A stretch of 64,000 nt of DNA from Synechococcus sp. CC9605 (GTDB lineage Bacteria > Cyanobacteriota > Cyanobacteriia > PCC-6307 > Cyanobiaceae). Positions 54,629 through 64,000 of the stretch are shown piece after piece. The DNA is taken from NCBI RefSeq assembly GCF_000012625.1, contig NC_007516.1:2418001-2482000 (forward strand), read 5' to 3'. Under the pieces are notes generated by a model. That model ran no database searches. It had not been told where the DNA came from and worked only from the letters and a program-made list of their open reading frames with translations. How positions within the stretch are numbered: the first letter of the stretch is position 1; every line of letters starts with the position of its first letter. A program made the position numbers and the translations under genes.

Positions 54629-56767
54629 ATGTGCGCAGCAGCCTTAGCCCCGGAGCATTACATCAACCGGGAGCTGAGCTGGATCGCCTTCAACGAAAGG
54701 GTGCTGGCCCAGGCCCTGGATTCGCGCACACCTCTGCTCGATCAAGCCAAGTTCAGCGCCATCTTCAGCAACAACCTCGACGAATTCTTCATGGTTCGCG
54801 TGGCGTCACTGAAGTCTCAGGTGGAGGCGGGCGTCAGCAAGCCAAGTGAGGATGGCAAATCGCCCTTGGAACAACTGCTGGCGATCCGGGAACGGCTGAT
54901 TCCCCTGCTGCGCGGGCAACAGGTGCATTACCGCCAGCACCTGAGGCCGAAGCTGCTGGAACACAAGGTTGAGCTGCTCGATTACAAACAGCTGAACGAC
55001 GACCAACGCCAGTGGGTTGACGACACCTTCCAGAACTCGGTGTTTCCGGTGCTCACACCCCTGGCTGTGGACCCCGCCCATCCGTTTCCCTTCGTCAGCA
55101 ACCTGAGCCTCAACGTTGCGGCCGTGGTTGTTGATCCGGAAACAGGGCAAAGGCAATTTGCCCGGGTCAAAGTTCCCCAGAAAAATCTGCCTCGCTTCAT
55201 CGCCATCCCATCGAATCTTTGCGGCCAGGAGCACAAACCCGTTCACACCGCCATCGCCCTCGAGCAGGTGATCGCCTTCAACCTGAAAGAGCTGTTCCCT
55301 GGCATGACGATTGAGGGGCACTACTTCTTCCGCGTGACGCGGGATGCGGATCTGGAGCTGAGGGATCTGGAAGCCGATGACCTGATGCTGGCCCTTGAAC
55401 AGGGACTGCGAAAGCGACGCATGGGCGGTGAGGTGGTGCGCCTCGAGGTGCCCAACGAAATGCCTCAGGACGTGGTGGAAATGCTGATGACAGGACTCAA
55501 CGTTGAAGAGGAAGACCTCTACGTGATCGATGGCCCCCTGGGCCTGGACGACCTACTCAGCCTGACCGCACTACCGCTGCCGAAACTCAAGGCCCAAAGC
55601 CACGGAGGCCAGACACCGACGGTGCTTGCCCGCAGTCAGCAACACCTGCTGGACGAGGGAGCGATCAAGCCGGATGAGTTCAGATCGATCTTCTCGGTGA
55701 TTCGCAGTCAGGACATTCTTCTGCACCATCCCTATGACCTCTTCTCGACAACCGTCGAAGAGTTCATCAACCAGGCAGCGGACGATCCCCAGGTGATGGG
55801 CATCAAGATGACGCTCTACCGCACCTCCAAAGACTCGCCGATCATTGCTGCACTGATCCGTGCCGCCGAAAACGGCAAGCAGGTGATGGCTTTGGTGGAA
55901 TTGAAAGCACGATTTGACGAAGACAACAACATCCAATGGGCCCGGCATCTGGAACAGTCCGGAGTGCATGTGGTCTACGGGGTGCTGGGGCTAAAAACCC
56001 ACACCAAGATTGTTCTGGTGGTGCGCAAGGAGAAGGATAAGCTTCAGAGCTACGTGCACATCGGCACGGGAAACTACAACTCCAAAACCTCCAAGCTCTA
56101 CACCGACCTGGGCCTGCTCACCGCCAACCAGGAACTGGGTCAAGACCTGGTGGAACTGTTCAATTACCTCACCGGTTTTTCCAAGCAGCAAAGTTTTCGT
56201 CGCCTGCTCGTGGCCCCCGTAACCCTGCGGAAAGGGATGGAGCTGTTAATCCGCCGCGAAATTGAACATGCTCAGCAGGGCCAAGAGGCCGTGATCCGAG
56301 CCAAGATGAACTCCCTGGTGGACCCAACAATCATTGCGCTTCTTTATGAAGCGTCCCAAGCCGGAGTGTCGATCGAATTGATCATTCGCGGCATGTGCAG
56401 CCTCTATCCCGGTTGTGAAGGACTGAGTGAAAACATTCGGGTGATCAGCATCATCGGCCCGTTCCTGGAACACTCGAGAATCTTTTCGTTCGCCAACGGC
56501 GGATCACCGGAGGTGTACATCGGCAGTGCCGACTGGATGAGCCGCAACCTCGACCGCCGCATTGAAGCGGTCACACCGATCGAAGACCCCGAGCATCGCC
56601 AGAAACTGGAACGCCTGCTGCAGCTGTACTTGAATGACAACCAGGCTGCCTGGGACATGCTGAGCGACGGCACATTTGTGCAACGCAAACTCGAGAACGA
56701 CGCCTCGAAATGCAATTCTCAGATTCAATTGGTCAAGGAATGGAGCGACGGCATCCAATCCTTGTAA
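54629..56767 (+). CDS. ppk: polyphosphate kinase 1
   Basis: A 712-residue PPK1 that polymerises ATP gamma-phosphate into polyphosphate. The N-terminal NRELSWIAFNERVL, FSNNLDEFFMVRVA, GIKMTLYRTSKDSPI, LKTHTKIVLVVRKE and YVHIGTGNYN segments are all present; the latter two carry the active-site histidines. Length is typical. Upstream is the MFS gene, downstream a 200-base spacer and a sigma factor gene. Confidence 0.95.
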   Translation: MCAAALAPEHYINRELSWIAFNERVLAQALDSRTPLLDQAKFSAIFSNNLDEFFMVRVASLKSQVEAGVSKPSEDGKSPLEQLLAIRERLIPLLRGQQVHYRQHLRPKLLEHKVELLDYKQLNDDQRQWVDDTFQNSVFPVLTPLAVDPAHPFPFVSNLSLNVAAVVVDPETGQRQFARVKVPQKNLPRFIAIPSNLCGQEHKPVHTAIALEQVIAFNLKELFPGMTIEGHYFFRVTRDADLELRDLEADDLMLALEQGLRKRRMGGEVVRLEVPNEMPQDVVEMLMTGLNVEEEDLYVIDGPLGLDDLLSLTALPLPKLKAQSHGGQTPTVLARSQQHLLDEGAIKPDEFRSIFSVIRSQDILLHHPYDLFSTTVEEFINQAADDPQVMGIKMTLYRTSKDSPIIAALIRAAENGKQVMALVELKARFDEDNNIQWARHLEQSGVHVVYGVLGLKTHTKIVLVVRKEKDKLQSYVHIGTGNYNSKTSKLYTDLGLLTANQELGQDLVELFNYLTGFSKQQSFRRLLVAPVTLRKGMELLIRREIEHAQQGQEAVIRAKMNSLVDPTIIALLYEASQAGVSIELIIRGMCSLYPGCEGLSENIRVISIIGPFLEHSRIFSFANGGSPEVYIGSADWMSRNLDRRIEAVTPIEDPEHRQKLERLLQLYLNDNQAAWDMLSDGTFVQRKLENDASKCNSQIQLVKEWSDGIQSL

Positions 56768-56970
56768 TTCTTTTGGTTTTCAAAGGGATTGCGTCTGTGA
56801 TATCCGATACAACATTCCTTCAAAAACAAACTTGAGGCCGCCACGATCACAGCCAAATCAGTTGTTTTAAAAGCCCAAAGATTCAGCTCCTGAAATTCTT
56901 TCGATTCGAAACAGTCAACACTGTTGCCTGGTGCTAAGTTCAGCCCAAATTCATTCAGGAGACCAGGGTG

Positions 56971-57957
56971 ATGGGGATCCCTCTGGAATCTTCCGCCACG
57001 ACAAAACAGTCGTCCCGGAAAGAACCTGCGTTGCCGTCCACCGGACGTCGACCATCGACTCGACAAGGAGGGCGGCTTGCCACTGACTCCATTGGTTTTT
57101 ATCTGAGCAGCATCGGACGCATTCCCTTGCTGACGGCAGCTGAAGAGATCGAACTTGCACACCATGTGCAAGCGATGAAGCAACTTCAGGAGCTACCGGA
57201 AGAGGAGCTGACCTCCCGGCATCGCCACAAGATCCGCATGGGCAAACGGGCCCGCGACAGGATGATGGCCGCCAACCTCCGCCTCGTGGTGAGCGTGGCG
57301 AAGAAATACCAGAACCAGGGCCTGGAGCTGCTTGATCTGGTTCAGGAAGGAGCCATCGGCCTCGAGCGAGCGGTCGACAAGTTCGACCCCGCGATGGGCT
57401 ACAAATTCTCCACCTATGCCTATTGGTGGATTCGCCAAGGCATGACGCGGGCCATCGACAACAGCGCCCGGACCATTCGTCTGCCGATCCACATCAGTGA
57501 AAAGCTCTCCAAGATGCGTCGCATCTCACGGGAGCTGTCCCACCGATTCGGTCGTCAACCGAATCGGCTGGAACTGGCCAGCGCCATGGGCATCGAGCCC
57601 CGGGAACTGGAGGATCTGATCTCCCAGAGCGCACCTTGTGCATCCCTGGATGCCCACGCCCGTGGCGAAGAAGATCGCAGCACCCTTGGCGAATTGATCC
57701 CTGATCCCAACGGTGAAGAGCCGATGGAGGGGATGGATCGCAGCATCCAGAAGGAACATCTGGGCGGCTGGTTGTCGCAGCTGAACGAACGCGAGCAGAA
57801 GATTCTGAAGTTGCGGTTCGGTCTCGGCGGTGAAGAGCCTTTGACCCTTGCGGAGATCGGTCGTCAGATCAATGTGTCCCGTGAGCGCGTTCGACAGCTC
57901 GAGGCCAAGGCGATTCTCAAGCTGCGCGCCATGACCAACCACCAACAAGCCGCCTAA
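56971..57957 (+). CDS. group 2 sigma-70 family RNA polymerase sigma factor
   Basis: A 328-residue sigma factor with region 1.2 (DSIGFYLSSIGRIPLLTAAEEIELA, split), region 2 (NLRLVVSVAKKYQNQGLELLDLVQEG and FSTYAYWWIRQ, split), region 3 (LPIHISEKL) and region 4 (LTLAEIGRQINVSRERVRQLE, split). It lacks a long region 1.1, as in cyanobacterial group 2 factors that respond to nutrient or stress cues. ATG at 56971 follows CAGGAGACC. A GTG at 56968 is the alternative. The roughly 200 bases upstream hold no gene. Confidence 0.9.
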   Translation: MGIPLESSATTKQSSRKEPALPSTGRRPSTRQGGRLATDSIGFYLSSIGRIPLLTAAEEIELAHHVQAMKQLQELPEEELTSRHRHKIRMGKRARDRMMAANLRLVVSVAKKYQNQGLELLDLVQEGAIGLERAVDKFDPAMGYKFSTYAYWWIRQGMTRAIDNSARTIRLPIHISEKLSKMRRISRELSHRFGRQPNRLELASAMGIEPRELEDLISQSAPCASLDAHARGEEDRSTLGELIPDPNGEEPMEGMDRSIQKEHLGGWLSQLNEREQKILKLRFGLGGEEPLTLAEIGRQINVSRERVRQLEAKAILKLRAMTNHQQAA

Positions 57958-57962
57958 GCCAC

Positions 57963-58613
57963 TTGCTCTCCTTCACCGGACCCATCGCCATCCTGATCTG
58001 GATGGCGATGGTGACAGCAGGCGCGGTGTTGTGTAGTCGCCTTCGACCGAACCAACGGGAACTGAGCCGAAAAATTGTGCATATCGGAACCGGAGCCGTG
58101 GTTCCTTTGGCCTGGTTCTTTCAAATTCCTTTTGTGGTTGCCCTGCCTGTAGCAGGGCTGATCACCTTTGTGACGGCGTTGAACCACCAATGGCGCTTCA
58201 TCCCCGCCGTCGAGGATGTTGATCGCAACAGCTACGGCACCATCGCCTACGGCGTCGCGATCACAACACTGCTTTGGCTGTTCTGGCCAAGCCGAGCCGA
58301 TGCGGTGTCCGCCGGGGTTCTGGTGATGGCACTGGGGGATGGCCTCGCAGGGTTGATCGGCCGAAACGTCGATTCCCCGAAATGGGTTCTGTTTGGTCAG
58401 ACCAAATCAAGCGTCGGCACGATCACCATGGCCGTTGTCTCAAGCCTGGTGCTGATCGGCCTGGCGCAGTGGTCGGGGGCTGACCTTTCGCTGCCGGCAG
58501 CCCTTGGCATGGTGGCCATGGCAACCGGGCTGGAACAGCTCAGCTGGGGCGGTCTCGACAACCTCAGCGTTCCCCTCAGCGTGGGGGTGCTGTGGAGTCA
58601 ACTGGTGGTTTGA
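57963..58613 (+). CDS. phytol/dolichol kinase-like membrane protein (VTE5-type)
   Basis: A 216-residue protein with about six membrane segments and the motifs RELSRKIVHIGTGAVVPL, MALGDGLAGLIGR and FGQTKSSVGTI of the CTP-dependent phytol/farnesol/dolichol kinase family. It would phosphorylate phytol released from chlorophyll for tocopherol or chlorophyll recycling. It starts with TTG five bases after the sigma gene stop. Confidence 0.82.
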   Translation: MLSFTGPIAILIWMAMVTAGAVLCSRLRPNQRELSRKIVHIGTGAVVPLAWFFQIPFVVALPVAGLITFVTALNHQWRFIPAVEDVDRNSYGTIAYGVAITTLLWLFWPSRADAVSAGVLVMALGDGLAGLIGRNVDSPKWVLFGQTKSSVGTITMAVVSSLVLIGLAQWSGADLSLPAALGMVAMATGLEQLSWGGLDNLSVPLSVGVLWSQLVV

Positions 58614-58629
58614 ACCAAGGCGTTGATGG

Positions 58630-59697
58630 TCATGCGGTGACCGTCTGTTTGCGACTGGCCACGGCCGCGGCCAGATCCTCCAGCAAGGTTTCGGTGGTCT
58701 CGAGGCTGATGCAGGCATCCGTGACGCTCTGGCCATAGGTCAGCTGCGTCAGGTCGGCGTTGAGCTTCTGGTTGCCTTCCACCAGATGGCTCTCAATCAT
58801 CACGCCCATCACGTGGTTGGAGCCCCCTCGCAACTGCTCAGCAACGCTGGCCAGCACGTCTGCCTGTCGACGGAAGTCTTTGTTGCTGTTGGCATGGCTG
58901 CAATCCACCATCAGTCGATCCTGCAGACCGGCCTGGCTCAACTCGGCTGCGGCTTCCTGCACAGCCTCCAGGTGGTAATTGCTGCCCTGGCTGCCGCCCC
59001 GCAGCACGAGGTGGCCGTAGGGGTTGCCCGTGGTGCTAACGATCGAAGCATGCCCATCGCGATTGATTCCGAGGAAGTGATGTGGCTTCCCCGCTGCCTG
59101 CATGGCATTGATCGCGATGGTGGCGCTGCCGTTGGTGCTGTTCTTGTAGCCGATCGGCATCGACAGCCCTGAGGCCATTTCGCGGTGGGTCTGACTTTCC
59201 GTCGTCCTGGCGCCAATCGCAGTCCAGCTGATCAAATCAGCGATGTACTGGGGAACCACGGGATCGAGCAGTTCCGTTGCAGCAGGCATCCCCTCCCGGG
59301 CGAGATCCAACAGCAGTCCTCGGGCTCGCCGCAGACCGGTGTTGATGTCGTAGGAGTTATCGAGGTGGGGGTCATTGATAAGTCCCTTCCAACCAACCGT
59401 GGTGCGCGGCTTCTCGAAATACACCCGCATCACCACCTCGAGCTGATCCTTCAAGCGCTCGCGGATCGGAGCCAGGCGCTGGGCGTACTCCCGGGCAGCT
59501 TTGACGTCGTGAACAGAGCAAGGGCCCACCACCACCAGCAAGCGCTGATCACGGCCACTGAGAAAGTCTTGAATGCGTCGGCGAGCTGACGCCACGGTCT
59601 CGAGCGCCGCCGCGTCCATGGGCAGTTCCTGATGCAACACAGCAGGGGCCACCAGGGGACGTGTCTCCACCACATGCAAATCGGAGGTGGTGGCCAT
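58630..59697 (-). CDS. 3-deoxy-7-phosphoheptulonate (DAHP) synthase, class I
   Basis: A 355-residue AroFGH-type enzyme for the first step of the shikimate pathway, joining phosphoenolpyruvate and erythrose 4-phosphate. [29 protein letters not shown] (split), [24 protein letters not shown] and [10 protein letters not shown] are intact. ATG at 59697 is preferred over an upstream in-frame start at 59721. It is divergent from acnB, with about 95 bases between. Confidence 0.94.
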   Translation of the reverse strand: MATTSDLHVVETRPLVAPAVLHQELPMDAAALETVASARRRIQDFLSGRDQRLLVVVGPCSVHDVKAAREYAQRLAPIRERLKDQLEVVMRVYFEKPRTTVGWKGLINDPHLDNSYDINTGLRRARGLLLDLAREGMPAATELLDPVVPQYIADLISWTAIGARTTESQTHREMASGLSMPIGYKNSTNGSATIAINAMQAAGKPHHFLGINRDGHASIVSTTGNPYGHLVLRGGSQGSNYHLEAVQEAAAELSQAGLQDRLMVDCSHANSNKDFRRQADVLASVAEQLRGGSNHVMGVMIESHLVEGNQKLNADLTQLTYGQSVTDACISLETTETLLEDLAAAVASRKQTVTA

Positions 59698-59793
59698 GAC
59701 TGGACGCGAGACTCCGACCAAGGCTACGCACCCCGCTCACTGGCAACAGACACGGTCCGGAAGAATGGTGGTCATCCCTGCACAGAGAACTCC

Positions 59794-62376
59794 ATGCTGA
59801 GCGCTTACCGCGAGCTGGCCGCCGCCCGGGAAGCCCAGGGCGTTCCCGCTCTTCCGCTCAACGCCGAGCAGACCCAGGGACTGACCGAGCTGCTGCAGAA
59901 CCCTCCCGCCGGCGAGGAGGAGTTCCTGGTGCACCTACTCAGCGAACGGATCCCCCCTGGTGTGGATGAAGCGGCTTATGTGAAAGCCACCTGGCTCAGT
60001 GCCGTGGCTCAGGGAGACGCCAAGAGCCCCCTGGTCTCACCACTGGACGCCACCCGCCTGCTGGGAACGATGGTGGGGGGATACAACGTCGCCGCCCTGA
60101 TCGAGCTGCTAAAGCACTCCGACGCTGCGCTGGCGGGCTGTGCTGCTGAGGAACTCAGCCGAACGCTGCTCGTGTACGACGCGTTCAACGAAGTGATGGA
60201 TCTGGCGGCGGACAACCGCTTTGCCAAGCAGGTTGTGGACAGCTGGGCCGCGGCCGAGTGGTTCACCGCCAAGCCCGAACTTTCCAACAGCATCACCGTG
60301 ACGGTGTTCAAGGTTGAAGGCGAAACCAACACGGACGATCTGTCGCCGGCCACCCATGCCACTACCCGGCCGGACATCCCCGTCCATGCCCTAGCGATGC
60401 TCGAGACCAGGGACCCAGAGGGCCTGAAGACCATCGCAAGCCTGAAGGAGAAAGGCCATCCCGTGGCCTACGTCGGTGATGTGGTGGGAACCGGCAGCTC
60501 CCGCAAGAGCGCCATCAATTCGGTGCTCTGGCACACCGGCAATGACATTCCCCATGTGCCCAACAAACGGGCAGGCGGCGTGATCCTTGGCGGCAAGATC
60601 GCCCCGATCTTTTTCAACACCGCTGAAGACTCGGGTGCTCTGCCGATCGAATGCAATGTCACCGACCTGAACACCGGGGATGTGATCACCATTCGCCCCC
60701 ACGCCGGCACGATCGAACGGGACGGCAAGGTGGTGAGTCGGTTCGAGCTGAAGCCCACCACGATCAGCGACGAGGTGCGGGCTGGCGGTCGCATCCCCCT
60801 GATGATCGGCCGCGCCCTCACCGACAAGGTGCGCGCCAAGCTTGGCCTCAGCCCTTCGGATCTGTTCATCCGCCCCTCAGCGCCGGCAGACACCGGCAAG
60901 GGTTTCACCCTGGCGCAGAAGATGGTGGGCAAGGCCTGCGGTCTCGCTGGCGTCCGACCCGGCACCAGCTGCGAACCGTTGATGACCACCGTCGGCTCCC
61001 AGGACACCACCGGCCCGATGACGCGGGACGAAATGAAGGAACTGGCCTGCCTGGGCTTCTCCTCCGACCTGGTGATGCAGAGCTTCTGTCACACCGCCGC
61101 TTATCCGAAGCCGGTGGATCTGCAGACCCAGAACGAACTGCCCGACTTCTTCGCCCAGCGGGGTGGCGTGGCCCTTCGACCCGGTGACGGCATCATCCAC
61201 AGCTGGCTGAACCGGATGCTTCTGCCCGACACCGTCGGCACCGGCGGCGACAGCCACACCCGTTTCCCCCTAGGCATTTCCTTCCCAGGCGGCTCTGGGG
61301 TGGTGGCCTTTGCGGCCGCCATCGGCGCCATGCCACTCGACATGCCTGAATCGGTGCTGGTGCGCTTCAGCGGATCCCTGCAACCGGGCGTCACGCTCCG
61401 GGACGTGGTGAACGCCATCCCCTGGGTGGCCATCCAGCGGGGACTGCTCACCGTTGAAAAGGCCAACAAGAAGAACCTGTTCAACGGCCGGATTATGGAG
61501 ATCGAAGGTCTGCCCGACCTGAAGCTGGAACAGGCCTTCGAACTCACCGATGCCAGCGCCGAACGCTCCTGCGCCGGCTGCACGATCAAGCTCTCCGAAG
61601 ACACGGTGAGCGAATACCTGCGCAGCAACGTGGCGCTGCTCAAAAACATGATCGCCCGCGGCTACAGCGATGCCCGCACCCTGGCCCGCCGGATCAAGGA
61701 GATGGAGGCCTGGCTGGCGAACCCGCAGCTGATGAGCGCTGACGCAGATGCTGAATACGCGGAAGTGCTGGAGATCAACCTCGACGAGCTCACCGAACCG
61801 GTGGTGGCCTGCCCCAACGACCCCGACAACGTGAAGCTGCTCAGCGAAGTGGCTGGTGACCCGGTGCAGGAGGTGTTCATCGGCTCCTGCATGACCAACA
61901 TCGGCCATTACCGCGCCGCGGCCAAGGTGCTTGAAGGCGCCGGCCAGAACACAGCGCGCCTCTGGGTCTGCCCCCCAACACGGATGGACGAAGAGACCCT
62001 GAAAGAGGAGGGCTACTACGCCACCTTCGAAGCCGCTGGGTCCCGCATGGAGATGCCGGGTTGCTCCCTCTGCATGGGCAACCAGGCCCGCGTGGAGGAC
62101 AACACCACCGTTTTCTCCACCAGCACCCGCAACTTCAACAACCGCCTGGGCAAAGGGGCTCAGGTGTACCTGGGCAGCGCCGAACTGGCCGCCGTCTGCG
62201 CCCAGCTAGGACGCATCCCCACCCCGGAGGAATACCGCAGCATTGCGGCCGAAAAGATCGATCCCCTCTCCGATGAGCTCTACCGCTACCTGAACTTCGA
62301 TCAGATCAGCGGCTTTGAAGACCAGGGGCGCGTGGTCAGTGCTGACGACGAAGCAACCGTTCTGGCTCAGGCCTGA
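59794..62376 (+). CDS. acnB: bifunctional aconitate hydratase / 2-methylisocitrate dehydratase AcnB
   Basis: An 860-residue aconitase of the B type, with the HEAT-like N-terminal domain ([16 protein letters not shown]), then the swivelling domain and catalytic core. The cluster cysteines lie in [10 protein letters not shown] and [14 protein letters not shown], and [15 protein letters not shown] is a substrate motif. It converts citrate to isocitrate. The frame is open upstream, but the ATG at 59794 matches the family N-terminus. Confidence 0.95.
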   Translation: MLSAYRELAAAREAQGVPALPLNAEQTQGLTELLQNPPAGEEEFLVHLLSERIPPGVDEAAYVKATWLSAVAQGDAKSPLVSPLDATRLLGTMVGGYNVAALIELLKHSDAALAGCAAEELSRTLLVYDAFNEVMDLAADNRFAKQVVDSWAAAEWFTAKPELSNSITVTVFKVEGETNTDDLSPATHATTRPDIPVHALAMLETRDPEGLKTIASLKEKGHPVAYVGDVVGTGSSRKSAINSVLWHTGNDIPHVPNKRAGGVILGGKIAPIFFNTAEDSGALPIECNVTDLNTGDVITIRPHAGTIERDGKVVSRFELKPTTISDEVRAGGRIPLMIGRALTDKVRAKLGLSPSDLFIRPSAPADTGKGFTLAQKMVGKACGLAGVRPGTSCEPLMTTVGSQDTTGPMTRDEMKELACLGFSSDLVMQSFCHTAAYPKPVDLQTQNELPDFFAQRGGVALRPGDGIIHSWLNRMLLPDTVGTGGDSHTRFPLGISFPGGSGVVAFAAAIGAMPLDMPESVLVRFSGSLQPGVTLRDVVNAIPWVAIQRGLLTVEKANKKNLFNGRIMEIEGLPDLKLEQAFELTDASAERSCAGCTIKLSEDTVSEYLRSNVALLKNMIARGYSDARTLARRIKEMEAWLANPQLMSADADAEYAEVLEINLDELTEPVVACPNDPDNVKLLSEVAGDPVQEVFIGSCMTNIGHYRAAAKVLEGAGQNTARLWVCPPTRMDEETLKEEGYYATFEAAGSRMEMPGCSLCMGNQARVEDNTTVFSTSTRNFNNRLGKGAQVYLGSAELAAVCAQLGRIPTPEEYRSIAAEKIDPLSDELYRYLNFDQISGFEDQGRVVSADDEATVLAQA

Positions 62377-62394
62377 CCCCAGATCACTTCATCT

Positions 62395-63840
62395 GTGCAA
62401 TCCATTAGCGAACCCAAACAACGACGCCACCTCCTGGGCTCCGGCCGGAGCATCAGGAGTTTGTTGGAACGCCGCTGGCTGGTGGTGGTTCTGGCTCTGG
62501 CGCTCACTGGCCTTGGAGCTGCCATCACCGGCCTGCTGTTCACCAGCGGCATCAACCTGCTGCGGGATTGGCGGCTCGATCTGCTCGACGAGTTTCCAGC
62601 CTGGGTGGTGCTCCCCTCCCTCGGCGCCATCGGCGGGATGGTCTCGGCCTGGTTGATCACCAACCTCTCTCCAGCCGCTGGCGGAGCCGGAATCACCCAC
62701 ATCATGGGATTCCTGCGCCACCGGTCAGTTCCGATGGGGCTTCGGGTGGGCCTGGTGAAACTGGTGGCGGGCATCATTGCCATCGGCTCGGGCTTCCCCC
62801 TGGGCCCGGAAGGCCCCGCCGTTCAGATGGGCGGCTCCGTGGCCTGGCAGATGTCACGCTGGCTGCGGGCACCGGTGGCCTTTCGCAGGGTGATTGTGGC
62901 CGCCGGTGGTGGTGCCGGCATTGCCGCCGTGTTCAGCGCTCCCATCGGTGGATTCATCTACGCGATCGAGGAGCTGCTCCACTCCGCCAGGCCCGTGGTG
63001 CTACTGCTGGTGATCATCACCACCTTCTCGGCCGACACCCTGGCGGATGTGCTCGGATTTCTCGGCCTCAACCCCGGGGGCGGCGGACTCAACAGCACCA
63101 TCGGGTTTCAACTGGAACGGGAGTACACCCCCCTGGTGCGCTTCCTGCCGGTGGATCTGCTGTATCTCGTGGCTCTGGGTGTGGTGATCGGTGTGCTGGC
63201 GGAGCTTTACACCCGCTACGTGCTCACCATGCAGCGGCAGGGCAGCCGTTGGTTCGGAGACCGACTGATCCTGCGCATGACCGTGAGCGGGCTCGTGCTG
63301 GGCTGCGTCTATGCGGCCCTGCCTGATGCCTTCCACAACCCCAGTGAACTGAAGCACCTGATAGGAGCCGGGAAAGCCGACATCAGCCTTGCCCTTGCCA
63401 GCTTTGTGGTGCTCTTCTTCAGCACAGGCCTGGCGGCGGGCTCGGGAGCACCAGGGGGGCTGTTCATGCCGATGCTGACGCTCGGAGGGGCCATTGGCCT
63501 GGCCGGTGGATTTGGCGTGGAGGCCCTCACCGGCCATGTGCCCACCACTTATGTGTTCGCGGGGATGGGCGCCTTCGTCGCCGGCTGTTCCCGCACGCCG
63601 ATCTCGGCCATGTTCCTGGCCTTTGCCCTCACCAAGGATCTGCTGATCCTCAAACCGATCCTGGTGGCCTGCCTCACCAGCTTCGTGATCGCCCGACTGT
63701 TCCATCCCCACTCGATCTACGAACGTCAGATGGGCATGGAACTCGACGCTGAAGATCGGATGGCGATGAAGCTCAACCACTACAGACGTCCGTTCACGCC
63801 GCCAACCCCGCCATCAGGCCCAACAGGAGACCCCAGCTGA
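62395..63840 (+). CDS. ClC-family chloride channel/antiporter
   Basis: A 481-residue ClC protein with about 16 helical segments. The selectivity-filter regions read GSGFPLGPEGPAVQMG and GSGAPGGLFMPMLTLGG. The first differs from the common GxGREGP by a proline before the glutamate (GPEGP). The glutamate that acts as the gate is kept, so antiport or channel function is likely. It begins with GTG. The end holds a soluble tail rich in Pro and Thr. Confidence 0.88.
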   Translation: MQSISEPKQRRHLLGSGRSIRSLLERRWLVVVLALALTGLGAAITGLLFTSGINLLRDWRLDLLDEFPAWVVLPSLGAIGGMVSAWLITNLSPAAGGAGITHIMGFLRHRSVPMGLRVGLVKLVAGIIAIGSGFPLGPEGPAVQMGGSVAWQMSRWLRAPVAFRRVIVAAGGGAGIAAVFSAPIGGFIYAIEELLHSARPVVLLLVIITTFSADTLADVLGFLGLNPGGGGLNSTIGFQLEREYTPLVRFLPVDLLYLVALGVVIGVLAELYTRYVLTMQRQGSRWFGDRLILRMTVSGLVLGCVYAALPDAFHNPSELKHLIGAGKADISLALASFVVLFFSTGLAAGSGAPGGLFMPMLTLGGAIGLAGGFGVEALTGHVPTTYVFAGMGAFVAGCSRTPISAMFLAFALTKDLLILKPILVACLTSFVIARLFHPHSIYERQMGMELDAEDRMAMKLNHYRRPFTPPTPPSGPTGDPS

Positions 63841-64000
63841 ACCAGGAAACGCTGCTCTTCGATCCGGCCACGCCGGACCCCGAGGCCCTCAAGGCCGTGC
63901 TGGCCTTTCCCAGCACCTATTCCGTGGGGATCACCAGCCTCGGCTATCAGATCGTCTGGGCGACGCTTGCGCAGCGGTCGGATGTGGACGTGCGCCGGCT
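63837..64000 (+). CDS. B12-binding/radical SAM protein, N-terminal fragment (partial)
   Basis: The start of a protein reading LNQETLLFDPATPDPEALKA, then VLAFPSTYSVGITSLGYQIVW, which resembles the N-terminal domain of the B12-binding radical SAM family (TIGR03960-like). It runs off the right edge. The only start that fits is a CTG at 63837, with AGGAG seven bases upstream and a CTGA overlap with the ClC stop. No ATG, GTG or TTG is nearby in frame. Identity is tentative because the SAM cluster is outside the window. Confidence 0.6.
   Translation, partial: MNQETLLFDPATPDPEALKAVLAFPSTYSVGITSLGYQIVWATLAQRSDVDVRR

Overview
The window looks like a chromosomal segment of a marine picocyanobacterium, most likely a Synechococcus of subcluster 5.1. 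This rests on gene content and protein style: an MFS-type nitrate permease (NrtP) with ferredoxin-type NarB and NirA, the cyanobacterial protein NarM, DUF1830, DUF4278 and DUF3598 families, glucosylglycerate synthesis, a group 2 sigma factor and a VTE5-like phytol kinase. Genes are tightly packed with many 4-base overlaps. I saw no rRNA, tRNA, insertion sequence, integrase or CRISPR array. Most of the window is GC-rich; about 6.5-15.5 kb and 47.2-51.7 kb look clearly poorer in GC.

Layout. 1-1.5 kb: end of pabB and pabC (folate). 1.5-5.3 kb: glucosylglycerate module (GpgP-like phosphatase, GH13_18-type phosphorylase, divergent GpgS). 5.3-7.2 kb: small cyanobacterial proteins. 7.3-10.1 kb: amide utilisation with intact formamidase amiF, a decayed fmdA pseudogene and fmdB. 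10.1-15.5 kb: urtABCDE transporter, with an NtcA-type promoter before urtA and a terminator between urtA and urtB. 15.5-20.6 kb: ureEFG and divergent ureDABC. 20.6-22.1 kb: amidotransferase and small proteins. 22.1-29.2 kb, all on the minus strand: an SSS symporter with two tiny overlapping membrane proteins, an aspartate-carbamoyltransferase-like protein, an asparagine synthetase-like protein, an M20 ureido/amido-hydrolase and a DUF1028 protein. 29.4-32.7 kb: circularly permuted ATP-grasp, alpha-E and transglutaminase genes. 33.3-46.9 kb: molybdenum cofactor genes (moaA, mobA, moaC, moeA, moaE, moaD, moaB) around nrtP, narB and narM, an exported beta-carbonic anhydrase, and siroheme genes. 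47.5-51.4 kb: nirA, an FNT nitrite/formate channel, a HEAT-repeat protein and cyanase. 51.7-64 kb: ordinary housekeeping genes (TrpD-like, GNAT, MFS, ppk, sigma factor, phytol kinase, DAHP synthase, acnB, ClC, start of a radical SAM protein).

Together about 45 kb is a near-continuous nitrogen-acquisition region covering formamide, urea, nitrate, nitrite, cyanate and possibly ureides, including the cofactor pathways its enzymes need. The observations most worth a second look are the symporter/ATCase-like/AsnB/M20/DUF1028 block, the eroding fmdA beside amiF, a 25-bp promoter motif shared by two unlinked DUF4278 genes and partly by nirA, the paired micro-ORFs overlapping the symporter, and the ATP-grasp/alpha-E/transglutaminase cluster.
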